From Rhodoferax sp. (GTDB lineage Bacteria; Pseudomonadota; Gammaproteobacteria; Burkholderiales; Burkholderiaceae_C): a DNA stretch of 64,000 nt. A program made the position numbers and the translations under genes. Below are positions 59,487 to 64,000 of this stretch, piece by piece; position 1 is the stretch's first letter, and the number at the start of each line of letters is the position of its first letter. Location: the NCBI RefSeq assembly GCF_023700745.1, contig NZ_JAMPYG010000012.1, positions 1-64,000 on the forward strand, read 5' to 3'. Under the pieces are notes generated by a model that was not told where the DNA came from, searched no databases, and saw only the letters and a list, made by a program, of their open reading frames with translations.

Positions 59487-61340
59487 ATGTCATGGGCAGG
59501 AAAAATCCTCCGCGTTAACTTGACCGCGGGTACCGTCAAGTCAGAACCCCTCAATATGGAATGGGCGCAAGCCTACATCGGCTCGCGTGGCCTGGGGACC
59601 AAGTACCTGGTCGAAGAAGTCAACGCCACCGTGGACCCACTTTCAAGCGAGAACAAGATCATCTGGGCCACCGGCCCGTTGACCGGCACCATGGCCTCGA
59701 CCGGTGGCCGCTACACCGTCATTACCAAAGGCCCGTTGACCGGCGCCATTGCCTGCTCCAATTCCGGCGGCTACTGGGGCGCCGAGCTCAAGATGGCTGG
59801 CTGGGACATGGTTATTTTCGAAGGCAAGTCGGCCAAGCCGGTTTACCTCTACGTCAACGATGATCTGGCCGAATTGCGTGATGCTGCCCACCTGTGGGGC
59901 AAGAGCGTCTGGGAAACAGAAGAGATGATCAAAAAGGGTCTGCAAGACCCGCTGGCCCGCGTGTCCAGCATCGGCAAGGCAGGTGAAAACGGCGTGCTGT
60001 TTGCGGCTGTGGTCAACGACCTGCACCGTGCGGCGGGCCGCTCCGGTGTTGGCGCCGTCATGGGCAGCAAAAACCTCAAGGCGATCGCCGTGCGCGGGAC
60101 CAAGGGCGTGGGCAACATCCGTGATCCGAAAGCCTTCATGGCCGCTACCAAAGCCGCCAAGAAGGTGCTGGCTGACAATGGCGTCACAGGCACCGGTTTG
60201 CCCGCCATGGGCACCCAGGTGCTGATGAGCGTGATCAACGAGGTGGGCGCCTTGCCGACCCGCAACCATCGCGACAACCAGTTTGAGGGCGCCATGGACA
60301 TCGGTGCCGAAGCCATGGCCACGCCGCGCAAGACCGATGGTAAAAAACATCTGGTCACCAATCAGGCGTGTTTTGGCTGCACCATCGCCTGCGGTCGCAT
60401 CAGCAAGATGGATGAAAGCCACTTCACCATCGAGAACAAGCCGCAATACCGCGGTGCCAACGGTGGTCTCGAATACGAAGCGGCCTGGGCACTCGGTGCC
60501 GCCAATGGCGTCAACGACCTCGAATGCCTGCAATACGCCAACCTGTTGTGCAACGAAGAAGGCATTGACCCGATCAGCTTTGGCGCCACCGTGGGCGCGG
60601 TCATGGAACTCTACGGCATGGGTGTGCTGAGCAAGGAGCAGATTGGCATCGAAGCGCCGTTCGGTTCGGCCCGTGCGCTGGCTTTTTTGGCCGAGGAAAC
60701 CGTCAATGGCCGCGGCTTTGGCAAGGAAATTGGTCAGGGTTCCAAACGCCTGACGGCCAAATACGGTCACCCCGAGCTCAGCATGTCATCCAAGGGCCAG
60801 GAATTCCCCGCTTACGACGGTCGTGCCATTCAGGGCATCGGCCTGGCCTATGCCACCAGTAACCGGGGCGGCTGCCACTTGCGCGGCTACACCATTGCGT
60901 CCGAAATTCTGGGCATTCCGGTCAAGACCGATCCGCTTGAATCGCAGGGCAAGCCCGAGCTGGTCAAGGCCTTTCAGGATGCCACGGCGGCGTTTGATTC
61001 GTCGGGCCTGTGCATTTTCACCACCTTTGCCTGGGGCCTGCAGGACCTCTCACCGCAGATGCAGGGCGCTTGCGGCGAGCAGTACACGATTGAAGAACTG
61101 GCCAAGATCGGTGAGCGCATCTGGAACATGGAGCGAGAGTTCAACAACCGTGCCGGCTTTACCAAGGCCGACGACAGCCTGCCGCCGCGTCTGACCTCGG
61201 TCGAAGGTGCCTGCAAAACCGGCCCAGCCACCGGCAAGTTCAATGAACTCGCCACCATGCTGCCGCTGTACTACGAAGCCCGTGGCTGGGACCCTGAAGG
61301 CCGCCCCACCGCAGCCACCAAAGCGCGACTGAGCCTGTAA
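59487..61340 (+). CDS. aorB: Aldehyde:ferredoxin oxidoreductase, tungsten cofactor subunit
   Basis: AOR family: ATGPLTGTMASTGGRYTVITKGPLTGAIACSNSGG; Fe-S ligands ACFGCTIACGR and FDSSGLCIFT. Confidence 0.93.
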   Translation: MSWAGKILRVNLTAGTVKSEPLNMEWAQAYIGSRGLGTKYLVEEVNATVDPLSSENKIIWATGPLTGTMASTGGRYTVITKGPLTGAIACSNSGGYWGAELKMAGWDMVIFEGKSAKPVYLYVNDDLAELRDAAHLWGKSVWETEEMIKKGLQDPLARVSSIGKAGENGVLFAAVVNDLHRAAGRSGVGAVMGSKNLKAIAVRGTKGVGNIRDPKAFMAATKAAKKVLADNGVTGTGLPAMGTQVLMSVINEVGALPTRNHRDNQFEGAMDIGAEAMATPRKTDGKKHLVTNQACFGCTIACGRISKMDESHFTIENKPQYRGANGGLEYEAAWALGAANGVNDLECLQYANLLCNEEGIDPISFGATVGAVMELYGMGVLSKEQIGIEAPFGSARALAFLAEETVNGRGFGKEIGQGSKRLTAKYGHPELSMSSKGQEFPAYDGRAIQGIGLAYATSNRGGCHLRGYTIASEILGIPVKTDPLESQGKPELVKAFQDATAAFDSSGLCIFTTFAWGLQDLSPQMQGACGEQYTIEELAKIGERIWNMEREFNNRAGFTKADDSLPPRLTSVEGACKTGPATGKFNELATMLPLYYEARGWDPEGRPTAATKARLSL

Positions 61341-61351
61341 AGTTCGCTTGG

Positions 61352-61423
61352 CGTCATTGCGAGGAGCGCAGCGACGCGGCAATCCAGGAAGTCATGGATT
61401 GCCGCGCTTCGCTCGCAATGACG
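61352..61423. repeat. REP-like palindrome in the aorB-aorC gap
   Basis: CGTCATTGCGAGGAGCGCAGCGACGCGGCAATCCAggaagtcaTGGATTGCCGCGCTTCGCTCGCAATGACG. Confidence 0.9.
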
Positions 61424-61435
61424 AAGCATAGTCAC

Positions 61436-61465
61436 AAACAAGCGGCGTCAACAGCCGCTTGTTTT
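61436..61465. terminator. Terminator-like perfect hairpin 14 nt upstream of aorC
   Basis: AAACAAGCGGC-gtcaaca-GCCGCTTGTTTT, 11-bp perfect stem followed by T-tract. Confidence 0.65.
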
Positions 61466-61479
61466 CTGGAGAAATTACC

Positions 61480-62775
61480 ATGACCCACCACGTCATCCTT
61501 GGTGCTGGCCCGGCCGGCGTTATTGCCGCCGAGACCATCCGCAAACAGGCCCCGCTGGACAGCATCACGATCATCGGGGATGAACCCGAGCCGGCTTATT
61601 CACGCATGGCCATTCCCTATCTGTTGATGGGCAACATCGACGAGGCCGGCACCTACCTGCGCAAGAGCCCGACCCACTTCGACGACTTGAACATACAAGT
61701 GCGTGTGGCGCACGTCCAGTCTGTGCATGCAGACACCAAAACCGTGGTGCTTGACGGCGGTGAGACGGTTCAGTTTGATACCTTGCTGGTGGCGACGGGC
61801 TCGCGCCCCGTGACGCCACCCATTCCTGGCATCAAGTCGGAAGGGGTGCACCGGTGCTGGACGCTGGCCGACGCGCGCGCCATTGCCGCGCTGGCCCAGC
61901 CGGGTGCCCGTGTCCTGCAGCTCGGGGCAGGCTTCATTGGTTGCATCATCATGGAAGCGCTGGCCGCACGCGGCGTGAAACTGAGCGTGGTCGAGATGGG
62001 CGACCGCATGGTGCCGCGCATGATGGGCCCCACCGCCGGCGGCATGATCCGCGACTGGTGCGAGACCAAGGGTGTGGAAGTCTTTACCAGCACCAAGGTC
62101 GAGTCGATTGAGCCCGGAGCGCCCTTGACGGTCAAGCTGTCGAATGGCCAGACCATGCAGGCCGACCTGGTGATCAGCGCTGCCGGAGTGCGCCCAGCCA
62201 TTGGTTATCTGGAAAATTCAGGTATCACCTGCCTGCTGGGCGTGCTGACCGACGAACACCTGCAAAGCAATGTGCCGGGCATTTATGCTGCCGGCGACTG
62301 CGCTGAAGCGCTGGACAAGGTGTCAGGCAAGATGATTGTCAGCGCCATCCAGCCCAATGCCGCCGAGCAGGCCCGCATTGCCGGCATGAACATGGTGGCG
62401 TTCGCGCGCGGGCAGGTCCCCAGCGCCAAGCTGAAGGGCGTCACCCAAATCAACGTGCTCGACACCCTGGGCTTGATCTCGGCCAGTTTTGGCGATTGGG
62501 AGGGTGTGCCTGGGGGCGCGCATGTCGAGTTGACCGACAAGGTCGCCGGACGCCATTTGAGCCTGCAGTTCAAGGATGACGTGCTGGTGGGCTGCAACAG
62601 CGTGGGTTGGACCGAGCACGTGGGCGTGATGCGCGGTCTGGTCGAGGGCCAGATCAAACTGGGTGACTGGGCGAATACCCTGAAGCAGGACCCGACCCGC
62701 CTGATGGAAGCCTACCTGGCTGCGGCGCAAGGGCAAAGCGACTGGTCGGGTGCAGCCGATGCGCGCAGACGCTAA
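61480..62775 (+). CDS. aorC: FAD/NAD(P)-dependent oxidoreductase, AorC-like
   Basis: VILGAGPAGVIAAETIRKQAP, LLVATGSRPVTPPIPG, GIYAAGDCAEA; directly downstream of aorB. Confidence 0.85.
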   Translation: MTHHVILGAGPAGVIAAETIRKQAPLDSITIIGDEPEPAYSRMAIPYLLMGNIDEAGTYLRKSPTHFDDLNIQVRVAHVQSVHADTKTVVLDGGETVQFDTLLVATGSRPVTPPIPGIKSEGVHRCWTLADARAIAALAQPGARVLQLGAGFIGCIIMEALAARGVKLSVVEMGDRMVPRMMGPTAGGMIRDWCETKGVEVFTSTKVESIEPGAPLTVKLSNGQTMQADLVISAAGVRPAIGYLENSGITCLLGVLTDEHLQSNVPGIYAAGDCAEALDKVSGKMIVSAIQPNAAEQARIAGMNMVAFARGQVPSAKLKGVTQINVLDTLGLISASFGDWEGVPGGAHVELTDKVAGRHLSLQFKDDVLVGCNSVGWTEHVGVMRGLVEGQIKLGDWANTLKQDPTRLMEAYLAAAQGQSDWSGAADARRR

Positions 62776-62785
62776 AGTTCGCGGC

Positions 62786-63040
62786 ATGAAAATTACCCTG
62801 AAACTTTTCGCGTCACTGACCGACTACCTGCCACCCGAGTCCAAGTACACCAACATCGTGGCCCTGGACATTGCCCCCGAAACCACGATCGGTCAATTGG
62901 TGGAGCAGTACCGTTTGCCTGAAAAACTGGTGCACCTGGTGCTGGTCAACGGCCACTATATCGCGCCCGAAATGCGCGCCACACGAAACCTCGCCGAGGG
63001 CGATGTACTGGCCATCTGGCCACCCATTGCCGGCGGCTGA
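62786..63040 (+). CDS. aorD: MoaD-like ubiquitin-fold protein, AorD-like
   Basis: MKITLKLFASLTDYLPPES...AEGDVLAIWPPIAGG: beta-grasp, C-terminal GG. Confidence 0.85.
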   Translation: MKITLKLFASLTDYLPPESKYTNIVALDIAPETTIGQLVEQYRLPEKLVHLVLVNGHYIAPEMRATRNLAEGDVLAIWPPIAGG

Positions 63041-63057
63041 GACACAACAAACACAGC

Positions 63058-63357
63058 ATGCAGGACTTTTATGCCGAGCGCTTCGAGCGCGAGATGGGCT
63101 GCACCGAGGCCGAGTGGCTGATGTGGCTGCCCAGGGCTATCGGCGACCACCACTGGAAGCAGCAGGCGGACGCTGCCGGCGTGCGTATTGGCGACGGGGC
63201 GCTGGGCCTGAAGTGGCAGGCGAGCCCGCCCAGGGTGATCGGGCTCATCAGCATCCCGGTGCTCAAGGTAAGCTTTCGCTTTGCCGGCGTGGACGAACAG
63301 GCGCGTCATGCATTCATGAAGCGTTTTGACTTGTACATGCAGCGCGGCGGGGGCTAG
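63058..63357 (+). CDS. Uncharacterised 99-aa protein of the aor gene set (C-terminus RGGG)
   Basis: Starts 18 nt after the aorD stop; MQDFYAERFEREMGCTEAEWLMWLPRAIGDHHW...FDLYMQRGGG. Confidence 0.75.
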   Translation: MQDFYAERFEREMGCTEAEWLMWLPRAIGDHHWKQQADAAGVRIGDGALGLKWQASPPRVIGLISIPVLKVSFRFAGVDEQARHAFMKRFDLYMQRGGG

Positions 63358-63392
63358 TCGCGCCAGGCAATGACTTTTTGACCTCGGGCCAA

Positions 63393-63776
63393 TCAAACGG
63401 ATGAAGTGATAAAAAAGGTGACTGTCTTGATGCCCGCCAGGGTCAGCAGCAGCGAGCCAAAGAGATGCAGCGCTGCTGTGCCAAAACCCAGCCAATAGCG
63501 TTGTTGCCCCAACATGCCGACCACTTCAGCCGAATAGCTGGAGAAGGTGGTGAGTGCGCCCAGAAATCCCGTCACGATAGCCAAGCGCCAGGCCGGGTCG
63601 ATATGCGGCAGGGCCTGAAACACGGCCACTGCCACCCCGATCAAATAGCCGCCAATCAGGTTGGCTGCAAGCGTCCCCATGGGAATCAACGCCCCCGGGT
63701 TAAGCCACAAGCCCAATCCCCAGCGCGCCAGCGCGCCCAGGCAGGCGCCAATACAAATTGCCAGCACGGACAGCAT
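63393..63776 (-). CDS. crcB: CrcB/Fluc fluoride channel family protein
   Basis: GACLGALARWGLGLWLNP, TFSSYSAEV motif. Confidence 0.9.
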   Translation of the reverse strand: MLSVLAICIGACLGALARWGLGLWLNPGALIPMGTLAANLIGGYLIGVAVAVFQALPHIDPAWRLAIVTGFLGALTTFSSYSAEVVGMLGQQRYWLGFGTAALHLFGSLLLTLAGIKTVTFFITSSV

Positions 63777-63791
63777 GCGCAGAAGTCGGGT

Positions 63792-64000
63792 TTATTTTTT
63801 GGCAGCCGGCGCGGCCTTGAAGGCGGCGCCGTTCACCGTCACGCCTTCGACAGAAAACTGGGCCGCCTTGACATCGCCAATGCCCTGCACCCGGGAAATG
63901 AAGTCGTTCCAGTCCTTGAAGACGGCCTTTTTGCGCTCAGCAAGGATTTTGCTGGAGGTGCCCGGACCGATGCCCTTGATACTGTCGAGCTCGGCCTCGG
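63792..64000 (-). CDS. Helix-hairpin-helix (ComEA-like) protein, partial (runs off window)
   Basis: Minus-strand translation ..EAELDSIKGIGPGTSSKILAERKKAVFKDWNDFISRVQGIGDVKAAQFSVEGVTVNGAAFKAAPAAKK*. Confidence 0.75.
   Translation of the reverse strand, partial: EAELDSIKGIGPGTSSKILAERKKAVFKDWNDFISRVQGIGDVKAAQFSVEGVTVNGAAFKAAPAAKK

Noticed and set aside
63357-63792. Fluoride riboswitch for crcB
   Set aside because: Only about 15 bp separate the crcB start (63776) from the upstream gene stop, so there is no room for an aptamer.

Overview
The window is 64 kb of GC-rich chromosome. Protein similarity and repeat style suggest a betaproteobacterium of the Comamonadaceae type (Rhodoferax/Polaromonas-like); this is inference from memory, with no search run. 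The left part (0-37 kb) is mostly ordinary: HNH nuclease, secreted ATP-dependent DNA ligase, GreB, BON lipoprotein, HpcH/HpaI aldolase, tRNA-Lys(CTT), a DUF3095 cyclase-like protein, ankyrin protein, GMP reductase, UvrD helicase, acyltransferases, homoserine kinase, DNA polymerase I, fused indolepyruvate ferredoxin oxidoreductase, branched-chain 2-oxoacid dehydrogenase E1/E2, Rieske oxygenase, XseB/IspA/DXS and a TRAP transporter with two tandem binding-protein paralogues. The right part (38-63.4 kb) looks like a tungsten/molybdenum-centred locus. It has a ModE-type regulator divergent from a TupBCA-like tungstate ABC transporter, ModABC, a GAF-Fis regulator without an AAA+ domain, a Cache-domain histidine kinase with a sigma54-type response regulator, and a lipoprotein multiheme cytochrome c (7 CXXCH plus one CX3CH) behind a consensus -24/-12 promoter. 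These are followed by an aldehyde:ferredoxin oxidoreductase gene set resembling AorABCD: a 4x[4Fe-4S] protein, the W-enzyme, an FAD oxidoreductase and a MoaD-like protein ending in GG. A 99-aa uncharacterised protein ending in GGG follows. I also found several palindromic repeat families, two of them apparently embedded in frame inside polA and the E2 gene, and stem-loops in the gaps of the aor gene set.
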